Shown one piece after another: positions 8,349 to 17,638 of a DNA stretch of 64,000 nucleotides. Source of the stretch: Paenibacillus pabuli (GTDB lineage: Bacteria; Bacillota; Bacilli; Paenibacillales; Paenibacillaceae); assembly GCF_039831995.1 (NCBI RefSeq), contig NZ_JBDOIO010000003.1, positions 1,116,001 through 1,180,000 of the forward strand, given 5' to 3'. Every line of letters starts with the position of its first letter. Position 1 is the first letter of the stretch. The position numbers and the translations under genes were made by a program. The notes under the pieces were generated by a model. That model was given only the letters and a program-made list of their open reading frames with translations. It ran no database searches and had not been told where the DNA came from.

Positions 8349-10592
8349 TTACAGCTCAAGCTTCATCTTTCGATAGGCGCCTGGCGTGACATGCTCTTTT
8401 TTCCGGAACGAACGAATAAAGTTCTGCGAATTCTGATAACCAAGACGTTCTGCAATGTCCTTGATCGGCATGTCTGTATCAACCAGCCATCTTCTCGCCA
8501 CCTCAAGCCGGAATCCCATCAAGTAATCACTGAAGGTCATCCCATACTCTTTGCGGAATATGCTGCTAAGATAATTGGGTGTATAATGCAAACGTTCGCT
8601 GATTGATTCGAGCGAAAGCTCCTGATCATATTCCGTACGTACTATAGCCGCAATCTGATCAGCAACCGAACGAAACTGGTGGTTTGCCTTCTCCTGCATA
8701 CTAACAACCATTGGATAGATGACTTCATGAACGAGAATATGTTCAATCTCCTCCGGGTTTAGCGTATTCAGAAGCCTTTGGTACAGCGTAGCATTGCTTT
8801 GGGTTAACAAAACTTCTGCTCCGATCAGCTGCTCCAGATGGATCAGGTTGTTCACCAACCGAATCAGAATGATTTCCAGATTCATCGGGTTCTGGCTATG
8901 TTTCATCATGTCTGCGAGAAGTGGGTATAGCGTTCGGGTTGCCTCGTCCTTGTCTCCGAGCCGTATTGCGTCGAATAGCTGTGATTCCAGCTCTTTGGGA
9001 TAACGCAGCAGCATTGGACCAGTGCTTCCTCGGGAGATATCTTCATAAAAGATGACGGATTCCTTGCCCAGCTTCAGGCGCTGATATAAAGCTTCAAGAC
9101 TCATTGAACATGCTTCACGACTCTGCATTAAATCCTCATAAGGTGAACTAACACCAACGCTCACTGAGGCATTCCAGTAATCTCTGGAAGAAATGATCAT
9201 ATTCTTCGCATATTGCGAGATCAAGTTCCGCATCTCATCTACCTTGTCAGAACTGCAAAACAATAACGTCGCTTGAGTACGTTCATTCAATACGACGGGG
9301 AGCATGCGTTCCGTCGCCGGAATAATCTCTTGCACCAACTGGTTCACGGTAAGTAAAAGAATATCTTTATCTGACCACGTCCCTTCACCGCAGCGATCCA
9401 CTTGGATCAGCATCGTGATGAAGGCGGTTCTGCTGTCGATGTTATATCCAAAGCGTTCCAGGTTCTTCTCTACTTCTTCTCTTGTCAGACGGTTTTGCAG
9501 CAAATTAAGAACAAATTGGGCTTCAAGCTTGGGTTTCTCAAGCTGAATAAGCTGTTCCAGATCTTTTTTCTCCGATACAATTGAATCGATCGATTGAATA
9601 ATCCAATCGACTTCATCCTTGACCATTGGCTTGGAAGCGTCTGCCAAACGCTTTTGTATCTTGCGGAAAGGCTTGGTGAGATAGATGGAAATGATATAGG
9701 CTATGATGACCATCAGCGCCATGATCACGATTCCCATCACTATAAGACCTATACGGATCGGTGTTAAGGCCCCGCTGACTTCTTTTGGATCAAGCAGTGT
9801 AACATACGTCCAGCCGTTATAATCTGATCGTGCGTATAGGGCGATGATTTTATCTCCCGATGTGCCTGGCAGTTCCAATTGTCCCGTCTGGGCTTGTGTG
9901 GCCGTACGCTCGCTGATGAGTTTCATTTGCTGGTTGGACAGAGGTACTTGATCCGATTTCGTTGTGTACAGCGGCTCCCCTTGTTTGTTTAAAATATAAA
10001 TGGATGTATTCGGCTTAACCAGTAATGAACGATTAAGCGTCTGAAGGGAGAGATCCGATAAGGCAACAGCTTGTTTCTTCTTGGAATGTACCGGAAGTCC
10101 CTGCAGCAGCCGGATACCGTCAGTCGTTTTTGTCCAATATAAGCCGCTGCCTCCCTGCTCCGCAAACTGATTCTGTAACTCCTCCGTCTCTTCGGAAGTC
10201 AGTCGGGACACCGTACCGTTGGACAAACTCCATTTTTGCTGCAGGCTGACCAACGTATACTGAACTCCTTCAAGACCCATGGTAGCAATATAGCCCAGTT
10301 GAGACCTCAATTCCCGATACGCTTCAAATTCCTGCTCCGTCATCGGGCTGTTGATGACCGATCGAAAGGATGGAGTCGTGCTATAGGTTGCAAATGCATA
10401 CTCAATGGTTTGAATTTTCTGCTCCAACGTATTTCGGATCTGTGTAATGAGGCTCTGCTGGCCGTCCCCAACCCGGTCCACGACTGAATTAGTCGTTGAA
10501 ATGTATATGTAACTTCCAAAACCGATAACAATTCCAACACTAAGGAGCAGAACCGGAATGAAAATATTGTAAAACGTTTTACTTTTTCTCAA
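8349..10592 (-). CDS. Membrane-bound AraC-family regulator with extracellular sensor
   Basis: 747 aa from a TTG at 10592, with GGAGAG about 10 bases upstream. A membrane segment at about 10-32 and a second at about 283-305 enclose a roughly 250-residue extracellular region of the Cache type. A linker region follows, and a C-terminal AraC double helix-turn-helix (about 645-747: SLESISERLHYTPNYLSSIF, then IKDIAERLGYQNSQNF). In Paenibacillus such one-protein regulators sense an extracellular ligand and control adjacent glycan genes. It is convergent with the LplC-type permease and shares an upstream region holding a cre site with the soluble AraC gene. The ligand is unknown; a pectin fragment is inferred from context. 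Confidence 0.85.
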   Translation of the reverse strand: MRKSKTFYNIFIPVLLLSVGIVIGFGSYIYISTTNSVVDRVGDGQQSLITQIRNTLEQKIQTIEYAFATYSTTPSFRSVINSPMTEQEFEAYRELRSQLGYIATMGLEGVQYTLVSLQQKWSLSNGTVSRLTSEETEELQNQFAEQGGSGLYWTKTTDGIRLLQGLPVHSKKKQAVALSDLSLQTLNRSLLVKPNTSIYILNKQGEPLYTTKSDQVPLSNQQMKLISERTATQAQTGQLELPGTSGDKIIALYARSDYNGWTYVTLLDPKEVSGALTPIRIGLIVMGIVIMALMVIIAYIISIYLTKPFRKIQKRLADASKPMVKDEVDWIIQSIDSIVSEKKDLEQLIQLEKPKLEAQFVLNLLQNRLTREEVEKNLERFGYNIDSRTAFITMLIQVDRCGEGTWSDKDILLLTVNQLVQEIIPATERMLPVVLNERTQATLLFCSSDKVDEMRNLISQYAKNMIISSRDYWNASVSVGVSSPYEDLMQSREACSMSLEALYQRLKLGKESVIFYEDISRGSTGPMLLRYPKELESQLFDAIRLGDKDEATRTLYPLLADMMKHSQNPMNLEIILIRLVNNLIHLEQLIGAEVLLTQSNATLYQRLLNTLNPEEIEHILVHEVIYPMVVSMQEKANHQFRSVADQIAAIVRTEYDQELSLESISERLHYTPNYLSSIFRKEYGMTFSDYLMGFRLEVARRWLVDTDMPIKDIAERLGYQNSQNFIRSFRKKEHVTPGAYRKMKLEL
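10567..10582. promoter_or_regulatory. Palindrome in the first codons of the AraC sensor gene
   Basis: The core GTAAAACGTTTTAC is a perfect 14-bp palindrome with the CG centre seen in LacI/CcpA-family operators. It falls on codons 4-8 of the regulator gene. It does not fit the cre spacing exactly. Whether it binds a protein is unknown. Confidence 0.3.
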
Positions 10593-10675
10593 CTTACCGT
10601 TCTCTCCTTCCCCAAATGCGTTATTAAATGGATTCCATCGGCATATAAAACCCGAACATAAAAGAACAAATTAAG

Positions 10676-10689
10676 TGTAAGCGATTACA
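10676..10689. promoter_or_regulatory. cre site (CcpA operator)
   Basis: TGTAAGCGATTACA matches TGNAANCGNWNNCW at every defined position and is nearly palindromic. It lies in the 230-base gap between the divergent membrane AraC gene (start 10592) and soluble AraC gene (start 10823), so catabolite control could act on one or both regulators. Confidence 0.7.
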
Positions 10690-10822
10690 AATAAGAGGGC
10701 TGAAACTTCCGGTTTCTCCCTCCATTTGGTAATATTCACTTGAATTTTAACACAGCAAATGATATGAGTTTAGACATAACGTATTCGAAATTAGCCAAAT
10801 ATTGCACAGGAGTGATTGAATC

Positions 10823-11617
10823 ATGCTGCCGTTTTACGAGATTCGCAAAGATGATTTTACAATTATCCGCAATGCCAGACAGATTGCTTTTCCCACGCAT
10901 ATGCACAGTGCAATTGAGGTTTTATACGTCTTCTCCGGCACGCAATCTGTCGTTATTAGCGATGTTTCTTATGAATTGCAACCAGGTGACGCAGCTGTCA
11001 TTTTTCCGGATATGATTCATCGCTATGTTAAAAGTGGTCAACAAACTGCAAGTGCGATTCTGCTTATTATCAATCCCAAAGTGTTTGAAGGCATATTTCC
11101 TGATTTCATTCAGCTTCAGCCTGTGACTCCATGGATTATGAAGAAATATGTACATAAAGATGCGGTGTATGCATTTAAAAAAGTAAAAAAAGAAGATGAC
11201 TATGCTATTAAGCTTGGTTGGGCCCATATTATTTTGTCACATCTGCTGTCTCATCTCGAGTTGGAACAGCGACAACGAACTCCCGTACTGGATATGCCAC
11301 AAAAAATTATCGAATATATGGCTAATCATTTTACGGAACCCCTCTCACTGGACACACTTGCTGCCGAGTTCAATGTAAGTAAGTATTATATATCTCACAT
11401 CTTTTCCAAACAGATACAGATGAATTTTCGCAATTATCTCTCCATGCTGCGAGTTGAATATGCAGCGAAATTAATCCGAACCACGGATGTCTCTTTAACC
11501 ACCGTGAGCAGCAGCGCAGGCTTCGAAAGCCAGCGTACATTTAATCGCGTTTTTCAAGCCATGTATGGAACTACACCCAGGGAATTTCGAAATCATGTGA
11601 GCAACTATTTGAAATGA
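10823..11617 (+). CDS. AraC-family transcriptional regulator with cupin sensor domain
   Basis: 264 aa. The ATG has AGGAGTG 10 bases upstream. Residues about 15-90 form a cupin-like ligand domain (FPTHMHSAIEVLYVFSGTQS, then LQPGDAAVIFPDMIHRY). Residues about 160-260 carry two AraC helix-turn-helix units (SLDTLAAEFNVSKYYISHIF and LTTVSSSAGFESQRTFNRVF). It is a cytoplasmic sugar-responsive regulator type, unlike the membrane-bound AraC gene with which it shares the upstream region. It probably activates part of the 1-11 kb pectin locus; the effector cannot be read from sequence. Confidence 0.87.
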   Translation: MLPFYEIRKDDFTIIRNARQIAFPTHMHSAIEVLYVFSGTQSVVISDVSYELQPGDAAVIFPDMIHRYVKSGQQTASAILLIINPKVFEGIFPDFIQLQPVTPWIMKKYVHKDAVYAFKKVKKEDDYAIKLGWAHIILSHLLSHLELEQRQRTPVLDMPQKIIEYMANHFTEPLSLDTLAAEFNVSKYYISHIFSKQIQMNFRNYLSMLRVEYAAKLIRTTDVSLTTVSSSAGFESQRTFNRVFQAMYGTTPREFRNHVSNYLK

Positions 11618-11643
11618 CAACAAAACAAAACTGGAAATAAAAA

Positions 11644-11664
11644 AGGCTCCCTTTAAGGGAGCCT
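11644..11664 (-). terminator. Rho-independent terminator of the dehydrogenase gene
   Basis: The inverted repeat AGGCTCCC / GGGAGCCT with a 5-nt loop is followed by six T on the minus strand, 22 bases after the dehydrogenase stop. In the plus direction the downstream T content is poor, so it mainly serves the minus gene. Confidence 0.75.
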
Positions 11665-11685
11665 CCTTCATATTAGAACCCATAT

Positions 11686-12432
11686 TTATTTAGCAAGGTA
11701 TCCGCCGTCAACGAAGACGGTTGTTCCTGTAACAAAATCATTTTCAGCCAGGAATACGACTGCATGTGCAATTTCCTCCGGTTTGCCCAGACGTCCAAGT
11801 GGATGTTTGGCAACCAGGCCATCATAGAATTCACCTAAAGATTCTTTGTTTACCATGCCACTTTCTACAAATCCGGGAGCAACTGCGTTCACACGAATGT
11901 TACGGTCAGCATACTCCAGAGCAAGTGATTTCGTAATTTGGTTGACCGCACCTTTACTAGCCGCATAAGGCATGGATGTTGGTTCACCAACGGAACCCAG
12001 GATCGAAGAAGTGCTGATTACAGATCCTCCGCCCGTTTTCAGCATTTCGCGAATCGCATATTTTGCGCCGTAGAATACGCCGTCCTGGTTGATTGCAATG
12101 ACACGTTTGTATTCCTCGTCAGTCAGTTCGTGTGAAGGCTTTTGAACACCAATGCCTGCATTGTTGAAGATGACATCCAGTTTACCAAACTGTTTCACTG
12201 TCTCTGCTACCAAGTTTTCAACTTGTTTTTCATCGGCAACGTTGACTTTGATGAATAGTACATCATCATTGTATGTTTGTTTTAATTCCTGCTCGGCAGC
12301 TTTACCGTGCTCTTCGTTATAATCCGCAATGACAACCTTGGACCCTTTATCCAAAAACGCTTTTACTGTGGCCAAACCAATTCCGGAAGCTCCGCCTGTA
12401 ATAATAGCTACTTTGTCTTTAAGATTAGTCAT
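11686..12432 (-). CDS. Short-chain dehydrogenase/reductase (SDR) oxidoreductase
   Basis: 248 aa. The start has GGAGG with good spacing. Classical SDR signatures are present: the nucleotide-binding TGGASGIG near 12-19, NNAG near 90, a catalytic Ser (STSSILGS near 140), YAASK with catalytic Tyr and Lys near 155-159, and a C-terminal GTTVFVDGGY typical of glucose/alcohol dehydrogenase-like SDRs. An Asp after the first beta-alpha unit (VVIADYN) argues for NAD rather than NADP, which is inference. It is monocistronic and divergent from the Lrp-type regulator. Substrate unknown. Confidence 0.85.
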   Translation of the reverse strand: MTNLKDKVAIITGGASGIGLATVKAFLDKGSKVVIADYNEEHGKAAEQELKQTYNDDVLFIKVNVADEKQVENLVAETVKQFGKLDVIFNNAGIGVQKPSHELTDEEYKRVIAINQDGVFYGAKYAIREMLKTGGGSVISTSSILGSVGEPTSMPYAASKGAVNQITKSLALEYADRNIRVNAVAPGFVESGMVNKESLGEFYDGLVAKHPLGRLGKPEEIAHAVVFLAENDFVTGTTVFVDGGYLAK

Positions 12433-12753
12433 GGTGATTCCTCCAGTAATTGTTGTATTTTAGACAAAACTTACGCAGTTTATATGTAACCATAATCATA
12501 TGGTTTAAGCAATGACGTGAGCTTTGTCATTTATTTGACACAATTAATCGTACTCCTGTTAGTGAGTATTGTCAAGCGACTATATATTTATTAGTTAACA
12601 TGATAAGTAATATTGAGCTGAAAATGGCCACTCGCAAAAAGCTTATCACCCCGTTATGCTTGTTATTGTGTTCCAAATCACGGGGATTATGTACCCTAGC
12701 TGGTCGGGCTGTCTTTTTTTCTGTTACAATATGAAGCGAATAGGAGTGAGTCC
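12433..12753. other. Divergent intergenic region with inverted repeat
   Basis: 321 bases between the SDR gene and the Lrp-family gene. The inverted repeat AACCATA-ATCA-TATGGTT at 12488-12505, about 56 bases upstream of the SDR start, could be an operator. A TACAAT -10-like element at 12725-12730 precedes the Lrp gene but has no good -35. No convincing gene is seen here. Confidence 0.45.
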
Positions 12754-13200
12754 ATGCTAGATTCAATTGATAGTCATATTTTACGAAGACTGGCTCAAAA
12801 CAGCCGGATATCCTATACCGATTTGGCCAAAGAGGTTGGATTGTCTGGTGTTGCCGTCAAAGAGCGCATAGACCGGCTTGTCAATCAAGGAATTATCGAA
12901 CAATTTTCGATTGTCATTAGTGCCGAAAAGCTTGGTAAGAAGATATCTGCATATTTGGAGCTTGAAGTGGAGCCTGCACATTTGAATCAGATCGTAGATG
13001 TGTTGAAACAAAACGACCGAGTTGCCGTGTTATACGAAATGACAGGTCCCTGCATTCTCCATATACATATCCTTGTCGAGAGTATTGAAGAGATGGAACA
13101 ATTCATGAACGAGTCCATCTATTCGCTGGAAGGTATCGTCCGTGCTGAAACGCAGATTCTGATGAAACGACACAAAAATCAGGATGGATTGAATATTTAA
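12754..13200 (+). CDS. Lrp/AsnC-family transcriptional regulator
   Basis: 148 aa, the normal length of the family. The ATG follows AGGAGTG. An N-terminal helix-turn-helix reads LDSIDSHILRRLAQNSRISY, then TDLAKEVGLSGVAVKERIDRL (about 2-45). The C-terminal ferredoxin-like RAM domain (about 65-140) normally binds an amino acid and drives oligomerisation. It is divergent from the SDR gene, which is a candidate target along with its own promoter. Confidence 0.87.
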   Translation: MLDSIDSHILRRLAQNSRISYTDLAKEVGLSGVAVKERIDRLVNQGIIEQFSIVISAEKLGKKISAYLELEVEPAHLNQIVDVLKQNDRVAVLYEMTGPCILHIHILVESIEEMEQFMNESIYSLEGIVRAETQILMKRHKNQDGLNI

Positions 13201-13205
13201 AAAAA

Positions 13206-13240
13206 CAAGAACCGTCAGGCATAAAGACCAACGGTTCTTG
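13206..13240. terminator. Bidirectional rho-independent terminator
   Basis: CAAGAACCGT pairs with ACGGTTCTTG across a 15-nt loop. Seven T follow on the minus strand and a short T-rich stretch on the plus strand. It separates the convergent Lrp-family and acetamidase genes. Confidence 0.75.
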
Positions 13241-13276
13241 TTGTTAATATTAAGGTATTATTGCTTTATAAATTGG

Positions 13277-14830
13277 TTAGTTTGTCTTGGAAAGCTTGGC
13301 TTGATAGAAATCGACGAAGTACTCGCTGACCTCCGCTGACTTCTGGGTATTTAATTGAATAGGAGCAATCAGTCTAACGGTTTCTCCATTGAATGCAGCC
13401 TTCGTTTCTCCAATTTTCGCTGACAATTTATTGCCATTATACAGGATTGAAACCATTTTCGTTTTCGGCTCCCATTCGATCTTGGCCCCAAACTGTTCAA
13501 AGCTGCTGCGTAATGATGTCATTTCCTGTTCCGCATCTCCAAACAACTTTTTATCAACAATTGCGTGAACCCCCCAGTTTCCATCGACTACCTGTGTGAC
13601 TCCAAAATCAGTGGTTACCGACATTAAAGAGTAAGCCTCATCTTCTGTTAATCCCATGCCTCTCATCAGAAAAGCCTTGGTTTTGTGCGCAGCATCTTTC
13701 ATGGCCTTGTCGAGGGAAGAATTGTTGAAGATTTCCTTCTGGGCATTCTCGCCCAGTTCGGCAAGATAATTCGCGTAGCTGAAACCATGTACTACCCATT
13801 CGTTCTCGTTTTCCAGCAGCGGGAAGTTCAAAGCCTTCAATTTGTTGTCCAGCTTATCCTTTTTATGAAGAATAATCTGAACATCTCCGGTTACAGATGT
13901 TTCAATGGCTGTTCCGTTTAATTCAGAATCTCCTTGCCCTGCGTGTGGATCACCAATCGACAGCAGCGCTCCAGGGACGGAAACGGGATAGTACATGGTT
14001 GCCCCTTCGGTAACACGCCAGTCATCTATGTTTCCGCCGTAATAGGAAGGAGGAACCGAATCCACGATGTCCGCTTCCTTAGGTGCTACGCTCATTGTAC
14101 CGAAATGGAGACGGACAGGCACTCGCACGTCTTTCAGGACATTGTGATTTTCCTCCACCGTTCTATGATCAACGATAACACCAGGATAGTCTACCGTAGG
14201 GTGTGCATTGCCGTCCGGATCGGTTTGAGGTGTCCACCTGTAACTATATAAAGCCTTTGCGTAATCCGTTCCGCCTACTGAATCCATCTCGTAAATCGTC
14301 ACAACCTCACGTGTTACGGGTTCTTCTTCCATCTCTCCATATAAAAAGCCCCAGTTTGCTGCCACGTTGGAACCATACGTTTTCCCAGCATAATCGCCGT
14401 TACCATTAGGACGAAGCTTCATGTCCAATATTTTCACTTCCAGTACATCTCCCGGTTCCGCACCTTCAACTGCGATAGGGCCTGTCATGATATGTACACC
14501 CGGTCCACGATCCGCTTCCGTCTTCTCTGATTCGGTCCAATGAAAAATATCTTCGACGCCTGCGTCACCTTTGATCATTCGTTCATAGTCGTCACCGGAA
14601 TGATGAGTGATCGCGTCGACTGTAACGATATCTCCCGAGTTAACGGTTAATACTGCATCACCCTTGCCAATATTGCCCCACCGGATATTCTCTGAATTCG
14701 CCTTCAGAACATGAGTCTTTGGCTTGTATGCCTTTTGGTCAATGTCAGCATTAACTACATTTACACCTGGTATTAGCAGTGAACCAATGGATAAAGCAGC
14801 GAAAACCTTCCATTTCAATCGACTCCCCAT
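13277..14830 (-). CDS. Exported acetamidase/formamidase-family protein with C-terminal stalk-like domain
   Basis: 517 aa. The ATG has AGGAGGGG 6 bases upstream. A signal peptide is expected at 1-28 (WKVFAALSIGSLLIPGVNVVNA). The body matches the FmdA/AmdA acetamidase/formamidase family, clearest in PGALLSIGDPHAGQGDSE near 285 followed by LNGTAIETS. Members hydrolyse formamide or short amides to ammonia and the acid. The last 80 residues (WEPKTKMVSILYNGNKLSAK, then AFNGETVRLIAPI) resemble the copper amine oxidase N-terminal-like stalk domain of Paenibacillus surface proteins, an uncommon fusion. Export suggests release of ammonia outside the cell, which is inference. Confidence 0.8.
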   Translation of the reverse strand: MGSRLKWKVFAALSIGSLLIPGVNVVNADIDQKAYKPKTHVLKANSENIRWGNIGKGDAVLTVNSGDIVTVDAITHHSGDDYERMIKGDAGVEDIFHWTESEKTEADRGPGVHIMTGPIAVEGAEPGDVLEVKILDMKLRPNGNGDYAGKTYGSNVAANWGFLYGEMEEEPVTREVVTIYEMDSVGGTDYAKALYSYRWTPQTDPDGNAHPTVDYPGVIVDHRTVEENHNVLKDVRVPVRLHFGTMSVAPKEADIVDSVPPSYYGGNIDDWRVTEGATMYYPVSVPGALLSIGDPHAGQGDSELNGTAIETSVTGDVQIILHKKDKLDNKLKALNFPLLENENEWVVHGFSYANYLAELGENAQKEIFNNSSLDKAMKDAAHKTKAFLMRGMGLTEDEAYSLMSVTTDFGVTQVVDGNWGVHAIVDKKLFGDAEQEMTSLRSSFEQFGAKIEWEPKTKMVSILYNGNKLSAKIGETKAAFNGETVRLIAPIQLNTQKSAEVSEYFVDFYQAKLSKTN

Positions 14831-14886
14831 TTAAAACCCCTCCTGCTGATTGTTTATGTCACATTAACTAACTTGTGATGATCCAA

Positions 14887-14915
14887 AGTATAACAGACGA
14901 CAATAAAGTTAACAA
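14887..14915 (-). promoter_or_regulatory. Sigma-A-type promoter of the acetamidase-like gene
   Basis: On the minus strand TTGTTA (14915-14910) and TATACT (14892-14887) are separated by 17 bases, about 60 bases upstream of the start codon. No regulatory repeat is clear nearby. Confidence 0.6.
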
Positions 14916-15032
14916 TATAAAGTTTTTATCACATTTCTATTTATTTTCTTAATAAAACCACCTGATATTTATTAATAATATTAACTTTCCTAAATCCCCT
15001 ATGGATTCTATGATCTAATATCATAATAAAAA

Positions 15033-15052
15033 AAGCCGCCATTTGGCGACTT
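15033..15052 (-). terminator. Rho-independent terminator of the GH95 operon
   Basis: AAGTCGCCA / TGGCGGCTT forms a stem with one mismatch on the minus strand, followed by seven T. It begins 16 bases after the GH95 stop and ends the 28-15 kb carbohydrate locus. Confidence 0.7.
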
Positions 15053-15067
15053 CGTAAGTTTTTATAT

Positions 15068-17638
15068 TTACACGGTGTCCAGCTCCACTGACCACTGCCC
15101 CCCCGCTTCTAAATGAAGCAAGAATGTACCGTTCTCCATGGATTTGGCATTGGAATTCTTGTTGCTATGCTGCCTACATAAAGAGATATCGACCCATTCC
15201 GGTAGCTGAAGTTTCGTGTTCATTCGTCGATTGGCGGTTAACTCAGCTTGAAATGATTCCCTTTGACGATCCCATGCAAGGTTCAGAACTCCTCCAAGGA
15301 TACACCACCCCTTCAGCTCTCCCCGTATCCATCGTGCAGGAAGTGCAGGGAGCAGTTTGATCCGTTCAGGTGAAACCAGAAGCAGCATTTCCTGTACCGC
15401 ATTAACCCAACCCATATTGGCATCCAGTTGAACTGGAGCTGCATCCATCGTAAGGCAGATACCCATATTGCGCCAATCGTTATGGAGTGTGAATCCGTTG
15501 GACAGAACACAGGATCGGGCGAGAATATCCAGGCTGTCCAACGCCTTTTCTCCGTCGCCGAGCCGGGCACAGATGGATGACATATGAGCCAGGGACCACC
15601 CGCTCTGTGCTCCAAGTTTCCGCTGGTGGACCGCTTTCTCAAAGGCTTCGAATAGTAACGGTTCCTCCTCCCGGCTGACCTCCTGTCCTGGAAAGACAGG
15701 GTATAGATGGGATAGATGACGATGATCTTGCCGATCCTCAAAGGCTGGATGAAGCCATTCCTTGACAGCCCCTTCCTCATTCAACATATAGGCAGGCAGA
15801 CGTTGAAGCATAGCTTCCCACTCTGGTATTTTGCTGGTGTAAGCATCGACCATTCGACTCGCTTCTATGGTATGATGCAATAATTCCTTGATGATGGCGA
15901 TGTCCATGGTGGCATTAATGGCTGTCGGCATGGGGTGTGCGAGCTGTTTCCCATCCTTTGGCATATAATTCTGGGGTGTGTTCTCGGGTGAAACAGACGG
16001 GTATATCTTATAATATCCCTCTTCGCCCAATACCAGAAAATCTTCATAAAACAGTAATGCCTCTCTCATAAAAGGCAGTGCCTGTTCGCGCAGAAATTGC
16101 ATATCACCTGTATACTGAAAATGCTCATAATAATGCCTGGCCAGCCACCCGGCTGCTCCCGTCCAGTTCATAATTACAGGAACAATCTGATTCGGGACAC
16201 CCATGCCTGGCGTCGTTCCAGCGGGGATGTAAATCCCGCGACAGCCATACAGCTTACTTGCATTATCCCTGAAGGTGTCCATCAAGCCATCGTAATACCG
16301 AAACAAAGACTGATTCATGCCGGATAAACCGCCAACGGCAGAATGCCAGTACATCATCTGTACATTTTCATTAGCCATATGATGACCCCAGATTAATCGG
16401 TAATCGCCGCCCCATAGTCCGTAAAGTCCAAAAGGCAAACTGCCTTCCTTCGAGCTTCCGCTAATGAACAGATATCGACCATATGCCCACATCTTTCGAA
16501 TAAGCCCCAAGGGAGCTTCGCCTTCATAGGCATCAAGCAGGAGTTCTTCATTACTGCGCCCGTCATCAGCTGCATCATCCAGATCAAGCTCTGCGGAGTG
16601 GAACAGGGACCGATGTAGCTCCGTATGTCTGGATAGCATTGAATGGTAATCAGTCTCCAGCCCTGCCAGCTCCTGCTTCAGTCGCCTCCATTCATCTTCC
16701 CGCTTGCCTGAATGAAACAATTTAACCAGAATGAGCACATCGCTGGACGTTTCGAATGGGAGTTCTGCACGGATCGCTTGTTCTCCATTGCCATTTCGCT
16801 GAGCCTTGTCTGAAATGGAATTCTCCTTTCCCGGGAAATGGAAATTTCTTTTGGGCAAAATGCTCTCAGCACCAGACTTCCTTCCAACACGGATTAGACG
16901 CAGTACTGCGCCAAAATCCTGTCCGTCATCATTTTTACCGCTATAGAATACGTACTGCTCATCTTCATCCGCTCTGACCGTGATAGACGCTTTCAGTTCC
17001 TTAAACTCTTCATCATCCCGCTCACGGTCACCACGCGGAAATTGAAGACCCACATTTCCCGATATTAAAGGTGTGTCTTCTGCTTCCCAACCCTGTGCCG
17101 GATTGGCCGCGCTCAGTTCTTCACCGTTTAATCTGAATACAACACAATCATCTGCACGGGAGACAAAAAGGCTTCTCGAATACCTACGGTTCGCTCCCTC
17201 CCAGCAGACATGGATTTCACCCGTTTCCATATCCAGTTCTCTGCGATAATTGCGAAAAGCACTATCAGAAGTCATGGTGAGCGTCAGTTCGGCCAAAGGA
17301 AAACGGGAGGATAGTCTGGAAGCATACCCTTCTGCTTGCACCGCACGGGTCAGATGCCAGCTGGCCTCCGATAATTCCCCCGAGTCCATAAGTCTCCGGG
17401 TTTCCTGCAATGTGTGACTGACATCGGGCAGCTTATCCTTTCTTCCCCAATGCCATAGTTCACCATGCTGCAGTAAAATCACTTCCTGATGTATACCGCC
17501 TTGCACAGAGGCACCAATTATCCCATTGCCGGAAGGAAGCGCCTCCCGCCACATCCCCTTCCACCATGAAGCGGGATACTTCAGAATCATTTTGTTTTTT
17601 TCGGGTCTGCTGGCTTGAAATCCGGTGGGTTTCTTCAC
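15068..17638 (-). CDS. GH95-family glycoside hydrolase (alpha-L-fucosidase/alpha-L-galactosidase type)
   Basis: 856 aa from a GTG at 17638 that overlaps the TGA of the upstream GH105 gene (GTGA), implying translational coupling. The N-terminus WREALPSGNGIIGASVQGG matches the GH95 entry motif. Conserved active-site segments are NENVQMMYW near 415, PSVSPEN near 555, HRHLSHLYPVFPG near 650 and LDANMGWVNAVQEML near 750. These correspond to the Asn pair, catalytic Glu and Asp segments known from bifidobacterial AfcA. The family removes alpha-1,2-linked L-fucose or L-galactose, sugars found on xyloglucan and pectin side chains. No signal peptide, so it should be cytoplasmic. Family call firm; sugar specificity open. 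Confidence 0.8.
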   Translation of the reverse strand: MKKPTGFQASRPEKNKMILKYPASWWKGMWREALPSGNGIIGASVQGGIHQEVILLQHGELWHWGRKDKLPDVSHTLQETRRLMDSGELSEASWHLTRAVQAEGYASRLSSRFPLAELTLTMTSDSAFRNYRRELDMETGEIHVCWEGANRRYSRSLFVSRADDCVVFRLNGEELSAANPAQGWEAEDTPLISGNVGLQFPRGDRERDDEEFKELKASITVRADEDEQYVFYSGKNDDGQDFGAVLRLIRVGRKSGAESILPKRNFHFPGKENSISDKAQRNGNGEQAIRAELPFETSSDVLILVKLFHSGKREDEWRRLKQELAGLETDYHSMLSRHTELHRSLFHSAELDLDDAADDGRSNEELLLDAYEGEAPLGLIRKMWAYGRYLFISGSSKEGSLPFGLYGLWGGDYRLIWGHHMANENVQMMYWHSAVGGLSGMNQSLFRYYDGLMDTFRDNASKLYGCRGIYIPAGTTPGMGVPNQIVPVIMNWTGAAGWLARHYYEHFQYTGDMQFLREQALPFMREALLFYEDFLVLGEEGYYKIYPSVSPENTPQNYMPKDGKQLAHPMPTAINATMDIAIIKELLHHTIEASRMVDAYTSKIPEWEAMLQRLPAYMLNEEGAVKEWLHPAFEDRQDHRHLSHLYPVFPGQEVSREEEPLLFEAFEKAVHQRKLGAQSGWSLAHMSSICARLGDGEKALDSLDILARSCVLSNGFTLHNDWRNMGICLTMDAAPVQLDANMGWVNAVQEMLLLVSPERIKLLPALPARWIRGELKGWCILGGVLNLAWDRQRESFQAELTANRRMNTKLQLPEWVDISLCRQHSNKNSNAKSMENGTFLLHLEAGGQWSVELDTV

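Noticed and set aside
12572..12766. 64-codon minus frame between SDR and Lrp genes
   Set aside because: No ribosome binding site and its start overlaps the Lrp gene start region.
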